Shown here piece by piece: positions 17,147 through 26,217 of a stretch of DNA of 64,000 nt (its first letter is position 1; each line of letters begins with the position of its first letter). The translations under genes and the position numbers were made by a program. The stretch comes from Streptomyces sp. Ag109_O5-10. GTDB lineage: Bacteria; Actinomycetota; Actinomycetes; Streptomycetales; Streptomycetaceae. Below the pieces are notes generated by a model that was given only the letters and a program-made list of their open reading frames with translations, had not been told where the DNA came from and ran no database searches. The stretch covers positions 6,324,001 through 6,388,000 of the forward strand of contig NZ_FNTQ01000001.1 of the NCBI RefSeq assembly GCF_900105755.1. Reading direction: 5' to 3'.

Positions 17147-17923
17147 TCAGCGCCAGTTGACCGTGCCGCCCGTCGTCGCCGACTCGATTCTCGTGCGGGT
17201 CTCCTGCATCACCGTCACGATCTCCGCCTCGTGCTCCGGCGTGAGGCGGGCCACCGGTACCGAGCAGCTGATGGCGTCCTGGGCCGGGGTGTCGTACCGC
17301 AGGGCGAAGCCGTAGCCGGTGATGCCGAGGACGCTTTCCTCGCGGTCGACCGAGTAGCCGCGGGCGCGGATTCCGGCCAGGTCGGCGGCGAGGGTGTCCG
17401 GCGTGGTGTGGGTGTGGGGGGTGAGGGACCGGTAGGGGCCCGCGGGGAGGCCGGCGTCCGGGCGTTCCGCCAGCAGTGCCTTGCCGAGGGCGCCCGCGTG
17501 GGCCGGGAGGCGGCGGCCCACGCGGCTGATCGTGCGCAGGTACTCGTGGGACTCCCGGGTCGCCAGGTACGCCACGTCCGGGCCGTCCAGGCGGCCCAGG
17601 TGGATCGTCTCGCCGAGCGCCTCGGAGGCCTCGTCGAGGTAGGGGCGGACGAGGCGGACGCGCGGGTCGGAGTCCAGGTAGCTGGTGCCGGTCAGCAGGG
17701 TGCGGATGCCGATGCCGTAGAGCGAGCCGGTGGTGTCGGTGCGCACCCAGCCGCGGGCGATCAGCGTCTGGAGGAGGGCGTACATGGAGCTGCGCGGGAC
17801 GCCGAGGCCGTCCGCCAGTTCCTGGAGGCGGGCCGGGCGGTCGCCGCGGGCGGCGAGGAGCTCCAGCAGCTCCACGGTGCGCGCCGCGGACTTCACCTCG
17901 CGGACCCCTGCTGTCTCGGACAT
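17147..17923 (-). CDS. IclR-family transcriptional regulator
   Basis: The 258-residue protein has an N-terminal winged helix (RTVELLELLAARGDRPARLQELADGLGVPRSS, residues ~15-50) and the IclR effector domain with HLGRLDGPDVAYLAT and GALGKALLA. Members bind small acids or sugars and control nearby catabolic genes. It is divergent from the 5-dehydro-4-deoxyglucarate dehydratase gene with a short shared promoter region (17924-18030), so it most likely regulates glucarate/galactarate catabolism. Confidence 0.9.
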   Translation of the reverse strand: MSETAGVREVKSAARTVELLELLAARGDRPARLQELADGLGVPRSSMYALLQTLIARGWVRTDTTGSLYGIGIRTLLTGTSYLDSDPRVRLVRPYLDEASEALGETIHLGRLDGPDVAYLATRESHEYLRTISRVGRRLPAHAGALGKALLAERPDAGLPAGPYRSLTPHTHTTPDTLAADLAGIRARGYSVDREESVLGITGYGFALRYDTPAQDAISCSVPVARLTPEHEAEIVTVMQETRTRIESATTGGTVNWR

Positions 17924-18030
17924 GTGCAGATCGTAGGGGGGCGGGGAGGGGTGCGCCGTTGACGGGGGGCGTTCGCATATCTAGTCTCTGTCTTCATACG
18001 TGGATGATGTCTACATGGGGAGACGGCGAG

Positions 18031-18981
18031 ATGGGTGCGGTGGCCGGACGGCCGGAGCGGGTGGCGCGGAGGCTGCGGGACGGGATGGCGGGCGGGGTGC
18101 TGTCGTTCCCGCTCACCTCGTTCCGTGCCGACGGGTCCCTCGACGTGGACGGGTTCCGGGCGTACGTGGCCGGCCGGCTGGCCGCCGCGCCCGGCGCCCT
18201 CTTCCCGGCCTGCGGGACCGGGGAGTTCTTCTCGCTGGACGAGGAGGAGTACCGGCAGGTGGTGACGGTGGCGGTCGAGGAGGCCGGCGGGCGGGTGCCC
18301 GTGGTCGCCGGGATCGGGTACGGCTGGGCGCAGGCCGTCCGGTTCGCGCGCGTCGCGGAGGAGGCGGGGGCGGACGCCCTGCTCGTGCTGCCGCACTACC
18401 TCGTCGCCGCCCCGCAGGACGGGCTGGTCGCCCAGGTCGAGGCCATCGCGGGCCGGACCGGGCTGCCGCTCGTCGTCTACCAGCGCGGCCAGGTCGCGTA
18501 CACCGCCGGGTCGTTGGCGCGGATCGCGCGCATCCCCGGCGTCATCGGCCTCAAGGACGGGCACAGCGACCTCGACCGGCTCCAGCGGCTGACCCTCGCC
18601 GCCCCCGACGGCTTCCTCTTCTTCAACGGCGCCGCCACCGCCGAGATCCAGGCCCGCGCATACGCGACGGTCGGCGTCCCCGCGTACTCCTCCGCCGTGC
18701 ACGCCTTCGCCCCGGAGATCGCCGACGCCTTCTTCGCCGCCCTCCAGGACGGTGACCGGGGCACCGTCGACAAGCTGCTGCGCGACTTCTACGTGCCGTT
18801 CGTCGAACTGCGCGACCGGGTGCCCGGATACGCGGTGTCGCTGGTGAAGGCGGCGGCCCGGCTGCGCGGCCTGCCGGTGGGACCCGTGCGCGCCCCGCTC
18901 ACCGACCCGTCCGCCGCGGACCTGGCCGAGCTCGGGACCCTGCTCGACGCCGGCCTCGGCCTCGTGGGAGCGTCCCGGTGA
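18031..18981 (+). CDS. kdgD: 5-dehydro-4-deoxyglucarate dehydratase (KdgD-like)
   Basis: The protein is a DHDPS-superfamily (beta/alpha)8 lyase of 316 residues. It has FPLTSFRADGSLDVDGF at the start, FPACGTGEFFSL, the catalytic Tyr in VVYQRGQV and the Schiff-base Lys in GVIGLKDGHSD. That combination identifies the dehydratase that converts 5-dehydro-4-deoxyglucarate to 2-oxoglutarate semialdehyde. ATG 18031 is chosen because GGGGAGA ends 7 bases before it; in-frame ATGs at 18004 and 18007 are alternatives. The stop overlaps the start of the glucarate dehydratase stub. Confidence 0.88.
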   Translation: MGAVAGRPERVARRLRDGMAGGVLSFPLTSFRADGSLDVDGFRAYVAGRLAAAPGALFPACGTGEFFSLDEEEYRQVVTVAVEEAGGRVPVVAGIGYGWAQAVRFARVAEEAGADALLVLPHYLVAAPQDGLVAQVEAIAGRTGLPLVVYQRGQVAYTAGSLARIARIPGVIGLKDGHSDLDRLQRLTLAAPDGFLFFNGAATAEIQARAYATVGVPAYSSAVHAFAPEIADAFFAALQDGDRGTVDKLLRDFYVPFVELRDRVPGYAVSLVKAAARLRGLPVGPVRAPLTDPSAADLAELGTLLDAGLGLVGASR

Positions 18982-19079
18982 ACCTCAGCCTCACCGACGG
19001 CCGCCGCACGCCGGTCCTCGCCGCCGCCCCGCCGCTGCTGAACACGCAGGTCGAGCACCAGCCGTACGCTCCCGGCTGA
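18978..19079 (+). pseudogene. gudD: Truncated stub of glucarate dehydratase
   Basis: A GTG overlapping the kdgD stop as GTGA opens a 33-codon frame starting MNLSLTDGRRTPVL and containing AAAPPLLNTQVEHQPYAP. This closely resembles the first ~35 residues of glucarate dehydratases (family pattern: LTPVLVADPPLLNTQGVHQPYTPR). The frame then stops and no enolase-superfamily sequence follows before the PfkB gene. I infer that most of gudD was deleted, leaving its coupled 5' end. Confidence 0.7.
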
Positions 19080-19186
19080 CCGGTCGCGGCCGCCGCCCGA
19101 TCGGGCGGGTCGTACGGCGAGAGCGGCCGCCGCTCCGGTGACATGGTGCACACTGGCCGGATCCGCACCACGTCAGGGAGCGCACC

Positions 19187-20362
19187 GTGACCGCGTCCAA
19201 CGCGTTCGCCGGAGAGGAACCGGAGTACCTCGACGACGACAGGGGAGCAACAACACCGCACTGCGCCGCGCAGGTCGACCCGCTGGCGGCCCTGCGCACG
19301 CCCGACGAACCGCCCTGGGACGTCTACCTCACCGGCACCGTCTTCCTCGACATCGTCTTCACCGGCCTCGACAGCGCGCCGGTGCGCGGCACCGAGTCCT
19401 GGGCCCGCGGCATGGGCTCCAGCCCCGGCGGCGTCGCCAACATGGCCACCGCCCTCGCCCGCCTCGGCCTGAAGACCTCCCTCGCGGCCGCCTTCGGCGA
19501 CGACCACTACGGCGAGTACTGCTGGGACGCCCTCGCCCGGGGCGAGGGCATCGACCTCTCCCCGTCCCGGACCGTGCCCGGCTGGCACTCGCCGGTCACC
19601 GTCTCCATGGCGTACGAGGGGGAGCGGACCATGGTCTCGCACGGGCACGAGCCGCCCGCGGACCTGCTGTTCCGCCAGCAGAACGCACCGGGCCACCCCG
19701 CCCGTGCGCGTGCCGCCGTCGCCTCCCTCACGCCCGGCAAACGCAACCCCTGGATCGCCAGGGCGGCCGCCGAGGGCACCCGGATATTCGCCGACGTCGG
19801 CTGGGACGACACCGGTGCCTGGGACCTGGCCGGGCTCGCCGACCTCGAACACTGCGAGGCGTTCCTGCCCAACGCGGAGGAGGCACAGCGGTACACCGGC
19901 GCGGACAGCCCGCGGGCCGCCGCGCACGCCCTCACCGAGTACGTGCCGCTCGCCGTCGTCACCCTCGGGTCGGAGGGCGCCTACGCCGTCGACGGGCGTA
20001 CCGGCGAGTCCGCGGAGGTCCCGGCGATCGCCGTGGAGGCCCTCGACCCGACCGGTGCGGGGGACGTCTTCGTCGCCGGCTTCGTCACCGGCACCCTCGC
20101 CGACTGGCCGCTCGCCGACCGCCTCGCCTTCGCGGGTCTCACGGCGGCGCTGTCCGTCCAGGAGTTCGGCGGCTCGCTGTCCGCTCCCGGGTGGTCGGAG
20201 ATCGGGGCGTGGTGGCGCAGGGTGCAGTCCGTGCCGGGACAGGATCCGGCCGCCCTGCGCCGGTACGCGTTCCTGGAGGGCCTGGTACCGGAGGAGGACC
20301 AGGTGAGGCCGTGGCCACTGCGCAGGGCGGTACCGACGATCGGGTTCGGACGGGCGGGGTGA
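19187..20362 (+). CDS. PfkB-family carbohydrate kinase
   Basis: The 391-residue ribokinase-like protein shows the N-terminal PGGVANMATALARLGL signature and the C-terminal DPTGAGDVFVAGF motif with the catalytic Asp. An N-terminal extension of about 45 residues precedes the first beta strand (DVYLTGTVFLDIVF). The substrate is not determinable; proximity to the sugar-acid genes suggests a sugar or sugar-acid kinase. GTG start with GGGAG about 8 bases upstream. Confidence 0.85.
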   Translation: MTASNAFAGEEPEYLDDDRGATTPHCAAQVDPLAALRTPDEPPWDVYLTGTVFLDIVFTGLDSAPVRGTESWARGMGSSPGGVANMATALARLGLKTSLAAAFGDDHYGEYCWDALARGEGIDLSPSRTVPGWHSPVTVSMAYEGERTMVSHGHEPPADLLFRQQNAPGHPARARAAVASLTPGKRNPWIARAAAEGTRIFADVGWDDTGAWDLAGLADLEHCEAFLPNAEEAQRYTGADSPRAAAHALTEYVPLAVVTLGSEGAYAVDGRTGESAEVPAIAVEALDPTGAGDVFVAGFVTGTLADWPLADRLAFAGLTAALSVQEFGGSLSAPGWSEIGAWWRRVQSVPGQDPAALRRYAFLEGLVPEEDQVRPWPLRRAVPTIGFGRAG

Positions 20363-20368
20363 CTGTCA

Positions 20369-20392
20369 CGGCCGCGGCTGCAGCCGCGGCCG
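20369..20392 (+). terminator. 24-bp perfect palindrome after the PfkB gene
   Basis: A perfect self-complementary sequence centred on CTGCAG (core GCCGCGGCTGCAGCCGCGGC) lies 7 bases after the PfkB stop and is the likely terminator. A second hairpin follows at 20507. Confidence 0.7.
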
Positions 20393-20506
20393 CCTGGGGG
20401 CCCGGGGGGACTCACCCGCGCTCACCCGTGCCCACCCAGCGGCGCGACCGTCCGCGGCCGACGAACGGAGACGCCTGCCCGCAGCCGTACGGCCGACGCG
20501 ACCGCG

Positions 20507-20524
20507 GCGCCCCGTAAGGGGCGC
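20507..20524. terminator. GC-rich hairpin of the recurrent palindromic element
   Basis: GCGCCCC-GTAA-GGGGCGC lies in the gap between the convergent PfkB and dehydrogenase genes and is followed by GGGGAACCGCGCG, matching the element seen at 25.3, 38.7 and 54.2 kb. Confidence 0.6.
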
Positions 20525-20573
20525 GGGGAACCGCGCGCCGAGCCCCCACCGGGCCGCACGCGACGACCGGCCC

Positions 20574-21263
20574 TCACTCTCCCCGCACCTTGGCGACCTG
20601 CTGCCGCACCAGCGACCGCCCCGCCTCCGACACCCCGGACAGCGCCCCGGCGAACAGCTCCTCCACCCCGCCCCCGTCGGCCCCCACGCCCCCGCTGCTC
20701 ACCGCGTACCCCTCCCGCACCGCGACCCGCAGCACACCCGCCGTGTCCACCGCCGCCGCCACGATGGTCGGGACCTCGCCGCCCGCCGGGTCGGCCACCT
20801 TCGTGTACGCCCCCGTCACCGGCTCCCGCCAGCGCAGCGCGAGCAGCACCGGCGACTTGGCCTGCACCTCGGCGAGGTCCACCTCGTACACCCCGTCCGC
20901 CGTGAGCACCTCGGCCCACGCGTCCAGCACCAGCGCCGCCGGCAGCAGGTCCCGCAGGGTGGACCCGGCGACGTTCCCGCCCACCGTCGCCGCCCGGCGC
21001 ACCGCCCCCGTGCCGACGCCCTTCGCGGCCTGCCGCAGCACCTCCGGGACCCGGTCGTCCACCTGGTGGAGAAGGACGGCACCGCCGAGCGCCCCGTTCC
21101 CCAGCGCCGTCGCCTCCGGTACCTTCCGCAGGGACACCGCCTGTTCCGGGAAGCCGTCCCGCTGCCACGCGGCCCACACCAGGGTCGCTCCGCCGACCGG
21201 TATCGCCCCCTCGGCCAGGCAGGCGCGGGCCTCGGACACCGACGTGGGCAGTCGCAGCAGCAC
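20574..21263 (-). CDS. FAD-binding subunit of a xanthine-dehydrogenase-type (molybdopterin) enzyme
   Basis: The 229-residue protein has the FAD-binding domain pattern of CoxM/XdhB-type subunits, with VGGATLVWAAWQRD near the start and VRRAATVGGNVAGSTLRDLLPAALVLDA in the middle. Such subunits pass electrons from a molybdenum subunit to NAD or quinone. No large molybdenum or [2Fe-2S] subunit lies nearby, so it may be a stand-alone or orphan member. GTG 21263 starts the domain; an upstream frame to 21320 is less likely. Confidence 0.78.
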   Translation of the reverse strand: MLLRLPTSVSEARACLAEGAIPVGGATLVWAAWQRDGFPEQAVSLRKVPEATALGNGALGGAVLLHQVDDRVPEVLRQAAKGVGTGAVRRAATVGGNVAGSTLRDLLPAALVLDAWAEVLTADGVYEVDLAEVQAKSPVLLALRWREPVTGAYTKVADPAGGEVPTIVAAAVDTAGVLRVAVREGYAVSSGGVGADGGGVEELFAGALSGVSEAGRSLVRQQVAKVRGE

Positions 21264-21421
21264 GGCTACCTGCTTTCTCTGCGGACAGGTGGCGTGGAGC
21301 GGACGCGGGCCCCCGGCCACGCGAGGGCGGTGACGGCCCGATCCTGCCCCGGCGTGCGGGAGCGCATGCAGGGCTCACGGCCGCACCGGGGGCGCCTTCC
21401 GCTGTGAAAAGGCCTACGGCG

Positions 21422-21450
21422 TTGTCGGCCCCGCGTCGTACGCTTGATAA
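21422..21450 (+). promoter_or_regulatory. Putative phoH promoter
   Basis: TTGTCG at 21422-21427 and TGATAA at 21445-21450 are 17 bp apart, a reasonable vegetative promoter about 60 bp upstream of phoH. An overlapping TACGCT is another -10 candidate. Confidence 0.4.
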
Positions 21451-21514
21451 CGCGAGGCCGCCCTCAGCTACGCGGCCGTGACGAGGAGGAACCGCAGGCC
21501 TTCAGCGCCGGCCC

Positions 21515-22582
<1,068 letters not shown>

Positions 22583-22596
22583 ACAAGCACAGCGCC

Positions 22597-23094
22597 ATGT
22601 CGATCGACGTCAACAACGAGTCCGGAACCGAGGTCGACGAGCAGGCGATCCTCGACATCGCCCGCTACGCGCTCGCACGGATGCGCATCCACCCGCTCTC
22701 CGAGCTCTCGGTGATCGTCGTGGACGCCGACGCCATGGAGCAGCTGCACATCCAGTGGATGGACCTGCCGGGTCCGACGGATGTCATGTCGTTCCCGATG
22801 GACGAGCTGCGGCCGCCGTCGAAGGACGAGGACGAGCCGCCGCAGGGGCTGCTCGGCGACATCGTGCTCTGCCCGGAGGTCGCCGCCAAGCAGGGGGCCG
22901 AGGCCGATACCCAGCACTCCATGGACGAGGAGCTCCAGCTGCTCACCGTCCATGGCGTGCTGCACCTGCTCGGCTACGACCACGAGGAGCCCGACGAGAA
23001 GGCCGAGATGTTCGGTCTGCAGGCGGCCATCGTGGACGGCTGGCGCGGGGAGCGGGGCCTGACCGGGCCCTCGCCGGCGCCGACCGTCTCGTAA
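22597..23094 (+). CDS. ybeY: Endoribonuclease YbeY (rRNA maturation factor)
   Basis: The 165-residue metalloprotein carries the YbeY zinc motif HGVLHLLGYDH near residues 118-128 and the conserved GPTDVMSFPMDE. YbeY acts in 16S rRNA 3'-end maturation and ribosome quality control. The order phoH-ybeY-corC-like...era is conserved across many bacteria. Confidence 0.95.
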   Translation: MSIDVNNESGTEVDEQAILDIARYALARMRIHPLSELSVIVVDADAMEQLHIQWMDLPGPTDVMSFPMDELRPPSKDEDEPPQGLLGDIVLCPEVAAKQGAEADTQHSMDEELQLLTVHGVLHLLGYDHEEPDEKAEMFGLQAAIVDGWRGERGLTGPSPAPTVS

Positions 23095-23103
23095 GCGGGC
23101 AGC

Positions 23104-24405
23104 ATGAGTCCGCAGATCGTCCTCGGCGCGATCGCGCTGGTCGTCGTCGCCTGGCTGGCCGCCTGCGCCGAGGCCGGCATCGCCCGCGTCTCCAGCTTCC
23201 GGGCCGAGGAGGCGGTGAAGTCGGGGCGGCGCGGCAGTGCCAAGCTCGCCGAACTCGCCGCCGACCCCACCCGCTACCTCAACGTGGCGCTGCTGGTCCG
23301 CGTCGCCTGCGAGATGGCGGCCGCGGCCCTGGTCACCTACGAGTGCCTCCAGGAGATCCCCGCCACCTGGCAGGCGCTGCTCGCCGCGATCGGCGTGATG
23401 GTCCTCGTGTCGTACGTCGCCATCGGCGTCTCCCCGCGCACCATCGGCCGCCAGCACCCGCTGAACACGGCGACGGCCGCCGCGTACGTGCTGCTGCCGC
23501 TGGCCCGCATCATGGGCCCGATCCCGTATCTGCTCATCCTCATCGGCAACGCGCTCACCCCCGGCAAGGGCTTCAGGCGCGGCCCGTTCGCCTCCGAGGC
23601 CGAACTGCGCGCGCTGGTCGACCTCGCCGAGAAGGAGTCGCTGATCGAGGACGACGAGCGCCGCATGGTGCATTCGGTCTTCGAACTCGGCGACACACTC
23701 GTCCGGGAGGTCATGGTCCCGCGCACCGACCTCGTCGTCATCGAGCGGTACAAGACGATCCGCCAGGCCCTCACCCTCGCCCTGCGCTCGGGTTTCTCGC
23801 GCATCCCCGTCACCGGGGAGAGCGAGGACGACATCGTCGGCATCGTGTATCTCAAGGACCTGGTCCGCAAGACCCACATCAGCCGGGAGTCCGAGTCCGA
23901 CCTGGTCTCCACGGCGATGCGGCCCGCGTTCTTCGTGCCCGACACCAAGAACGCCGGCGACCTGCTGCGCGAGATGCAGAAGGAACGCAACCACGTCGCC
24001 GTCGTCATCGACGAGTACGGCGGCACGGCCGGGATCGTCACCATCGAGGACATCCTGGAGGAGATCGTCGGCGAGATCACCGACGAGTACGACCGTGAAC
24101 TCCCGCCCGTCACCGACCTCGGCGACGACCGCTACCGGGTCACCGCCCGGCTCGACATCACCGACCTCGGCGAGCTGTACGGCCTGGAGGAGTACGACGA
24201 CGAGGACGTGGAGACGGTCGGCGGCCTGCTCGCGAAGGCCCTCGGCAGGGTGCCGATCGCCGGCGCCTCCGCCCAGGTCGAACTCCCCGACGGCCGCAGG
24301 CTGGCCCTCACCGCCGAGTCGGCGGCCGGCCGCCGCAACAAGATCGTGACGGTACTGGTGGAGCCGGTGCCGGTGCCCGACGCCTCGGAGGACGACCCCG
24401 AGTGA
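23104..24405 (+). CDS. CNNM/CorC-like (hemolysin-type) membrane protein with CBS domains
   Basis: The 433-residue protein has an N-terminal DUF21/CNNM membrane part (IVLGAIALVVVAWLAACAEAG and two or three further segments to about residue 145). Two CBS domains (VPRTDLVVIERYKTIRQAL and DEYGGTAGIVTIEDILEEIVGEI) and a CorC/HlyC C-terminal domain (VETVGGLLAKALGRVP) follow. The family is tied to magnesium or cobalt efflux; the membrane part here looks shorter and less canonical than in typical CNNM. The stop overlaps the next start (GTGA). Confidence 0.88.
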   Translation: MSPQIVLGAIALVVVAWLAACAEAGIARVSSFRAEEAVKSGRRGSAKLAELAADPTRYLNVALLVRVACEMAAAALVTYECLQEIPATWQALLAAIGVMVLVSYVAIGVSPRTIGRQHPLNTATAAAYVLLPLARIMGPIPYLLILIGNALTPGKGFRRGPFASEAELRALVDLAEKESLIEDDERRMVHSVFELGDTLVREVMVPRTDLVVIERYKTIRQALTLALRSGFSRIPVTGESEDDIVGIVYLKDLVRKTHISRESESDLVSTAMRPAFFVPDTKNAGDLLREMQKERNHVAVVIDEYGGTAGIVTIEDILEEIVGEITDEYDRELPPVTDLGDDRYRVTARLDITDLGELYGLEEYDDEDVETVGGLLAKALGRVPIAGASAQVELPDGRRLALTAESAAGRRNKIVTVLVEPVPVPDASEDDPE

Positions 24406-24761
24406 CCCCGGACCGGCTCCGCGCCTTCTGCCTCTCCTTCAACGCGGCCGAGGAGGACTTTCCCTTCAACCCGGACGTCTCGGTCTTCAAGGTGCTCGGC
24501 AAGATGTTCGCGCTGAGCTGGATGGACGCGAAGCCGCTCAAGGTCAACCTCAAGTGCGACCCCGACGACGCGGTGCGGCTCCGCACCGACCACGAGGGGC
24601 TGATCGCGCCGGGCTACCACATGAACAAGCGGCACTGGAACACCGTGACCGTGGACGGCGACCTCCCCGACCGGCTCGTGAAAGAGCTGATCGAGGACTC
24701 GTACGACCTCGTCGTCGCCGGCCTGCCGAGAGCGGAGCGGCTGCGGCTGGACCGGCCGTGA
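24402..24761 (+). CDS. MmcQ/YjbR-family protein
   Basis: The 119-residue single-domain protein has the MmcQ/YjbR pattern: CLSFNAAEEDFPFNPDVSVFKV, LKCDPDDAVRLR, GYHMNKRHWNTV and a final ELIEDSYDLVV. The fold is a DNA-binding-like domain of unknown biological role. Translation is coupled to the upstream gene by a 4-bp overlap. Confidence 0.85.
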   Translation: MTPDRLRAFCLSFNAAEEDFPFNPDVSVFKVLGKMFALSWMDAKPLKVNLKCDPDDAVRLRTDHEGLIAPGYHMNKRHWNTVTVDGDLPDRLVKELIEDSYDLVVAGLPRAERLRLDRP

Positions 24762-24804
24762 GCCGGGTTGACCGAGTCAAGCGTGGGGTTCGTATGCTCG
24801 GGGA

Positions 24805-25155
24805 ATGACCGAGAGCAACGCGCTTGATGCCGAGGACCGCAAGATCGTCACCCTGGCCCGCTCGGCCCGGGCCCGCAACGGGGTGCCCGAGGGGGCGGCC
24901 GTACGGGACTCGACGGGCCGTACGTATGTGGCGGGGACCGTGGAGCTCGCCTCGCTGAAGCTGAGCGCGCTGCGGACGGCGGTGGCGATGGCGGTGGCGT
25001 CGGGGGCGGAGTCGTTGGAGGCGGCGGCGGTGGTTTCCGGGGCCGACGGGGTTTCGGCGGAGGATCTGGCGGCGGTGCGGGATCTTGGCGGGCCGGGGAC
25101 GCCGGTGCTGCTCGCGGGGGCCGACGGGGAGGTGCGGCTCACTGTCCCTGCCTAG
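24805..25155 (+). CDS. Cytidine-deaminase-like protein lacking the zinc site
   Basis: The 116-residue protein aligns in outline with small cytidine deaminases, with GAAVRDSTGRTYVAGTVELASLKLSALRTAVAMAV where active enzymes have NASYGLTICAERxAI. The catalytic Glu of that motif and the PCxxC cysteines are all absent; the protein has no Cys or His. Its position between the ybeY-corC block and era is where actinobacterial cdd normally sits. I infer a catalytically dead descendant with a retained structural or regulatory role. A second possibility is an unrelated fold. Confidence 0.75.
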   Translation: MTESNALDAEDRKIVTLARSARARNGVPEGAAVRDSTGRTYVAGTVELASLKLSALRTAVAMAVASGAESLEAAAVVSGADGVSAEDLAAVRDLGGPGTPVLLAGADGEVRLTVPA

Positions 25156-25246
25156 TCCTTCGCCCACCCGCCCGCCCGACTCGCTCCGCTGAGAAGCGAG
25201 GTCCTCTCTGACTCCGTCGGGGGAGGGGCGGGGGCTGGTTGACCGA

Positions 25247-25406
25247 GGGTGGCTCAGGGGTGTGGGCGAGTGCGGGCGCACGGGGGTTGCTCGTGCAGTT
25301 CCCCGCGCCCCTTCGGGGCGCCTGTGCTGGTCCCGCCCAAAGGGGCGCGGGGAACTGCGCGACCAGCCACACACCACCCGCACTCGCCCACACCCCTGAG
25401 CCACCC
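25247..25406. repeat. 160-bp nested inverted repeat (giant hairpin)
   Basis: Outer arms 25247-25276 and 25377-25406 are perfect 30-base complements. Inner arms 25296-25313 and 25340-25357 (CAGTTCCCCGCGCCCCTT and complement) are perfect 18-base complements of the recurrent palindromic element. The stretch lies in the 435-bp gap after the cytidine-deaminase-like gene and probably works as a terminator. The remainder of the gap, 25407-25590, holds the upstream region of the next gene. Confidence 0.88.
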
Positions 25407-25484
25407 CTACCCGCCGCCCCCCGAGTCGGCCAGATTTCAACCTTGTAGGTCTGTGTCGCTCGCGCATCAATGGGACCGTAAGTT

Positions 25485-25499
25485 CCGACGGACCGTCAG
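25485..25499 (+). promoter_or_regulatory. Shared 15-mer upstream of secreted-protein gene (copy 1)
   Basis: CCGACGGACCGTCAG matches, at 12 of 15 positions, CTGATGAACCGTCAG at 26097-26111 upstream of the next secreted-protein gene. It has a weak dyad (YYGA...TCAG). Both lie about 90-120 bp before their start codons and may be sites of one regulator or sigma factor. Confidence 0.4.
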
Positions 25500-25590
25500 A
25501 TTCGGCCCCGCGGTGTGTCCGCACCCACCCGGACCGGGGTCGCCATCCCCACATGGCATTCCCACGCAACGGGAAGGGAGCCCGATCCCC

Positions 25591-26061
25591 ATGAAACGAA
25601 CAGCCACCGGTGCGGCACTCGCGGCGGGGGCCCTCGCCGCCACGGCGCTGGCCTTCGCGCCCTCGGCCGCCGCCGTCACCCCGACCACCGCCACCGTCAC
25701 CGCCGCCTGCGGCATCTTCGGCGGCGGCTCGGCCACGCTCACCGCGACCCAGAGCGGCACCTCGTCCACCGTCACCCTCACCTCCAGCGCGATCACCGCA
25801 CCGCTCGCCCTGTCGGCGAACTCGATCACCTCCACGCTCACCCTGGCCAACTCCACCGGCAGCTCGCGCGTGTTCAGCGGGACCGTGAACCCGGCCATGG
25901 CCACCGGCGCCCCGGTCACCGTCGGCCCGCTCCCCGGCACCGTGGCCTCCGGCGACAGCCTCGACTTCCACGGCGGCTCGCTGAAGATGGTCATCTTCGG
26001 CATCACCGTCACCTGTACATCGAGCGCCGCCCAGTCGCCCGGACCGTTCGTCATGGACTGA
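25591..26061 (+). CDS. Small secreted Thr/Ser-rich beta protein
   Basis: From ATG 25591 (GGAAGGGAG about 10 bases upstream) the 156-residue protein has a clear Sec signal: basic MKRT, hydrophobic AAGALAATALAFA and cleavage near APSAAA-V. The mature part is rich in Thr, Ser and Val in short alternating blocks, as in extracellular beta sandwiches, with Cys in AACGIFG and VTCTSS. It precedes a WxL-like protein and a DUF916-like protein. It could be the small partner of such a locus, but it does not itself show a WxL motif. Confidence 0.75.
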   Translation: MKRTATGAALAAGALAATALAFAPSAAAVTPTTATVTAACGIFGGGSATLTATQSGTSSTVTLTSSAITAPLALSANSITSTLTLANSTGSSRVFSGTVNPAMATGAPVTVGPLPGTVASGDSLDFHGGSLKMVIFGITVTCTSSAAQSPGPFVMD

Positions 26062-26083
26062 GCCCGCTGAGGGCTTCGTTCCG

Positions 26084-26126
26084 GATGCCGCAGAAGCTGA
26101 TGAACCGTCAGGTTTTCTGCGGCATC
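26084..26126 (+). terminator. Hairpin with 12-bp arms enclosing the shared 15-mer
   Basis: GATGCCGCAGAA (26084-26095) pairs perfectly with TTCTGCGGCATC (26115-26126). The loop holds CTGATGAACCGTCAG, the second copy of the shared 15-mer. It may end transcription of the preceding gene, serve as a regulator site for the following one, or both. Confidence 0.6.
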
Positions 26127-26217
26127 TCCATTGACTTCTCACGCGGCCTCCACATCAATGGCCCCCTGTCGGCGCAGAGGAGCCGCTGCGCCCGCAACCC
26201 TCAGGAGGGGGGCACAC

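Noticed and set aside
21483..21489. GAGGAGG as the phoH ribosome binding site
   Set aside because: It is about 25 bases from the ATG at 21515 and no in-frame start lies 5-12 bases after it.
25239..25448. Small reading frames inside the 160-bp palindrome
   Set aside because: They only translate the inverted repeat and have no family resemblance or ribosome site.
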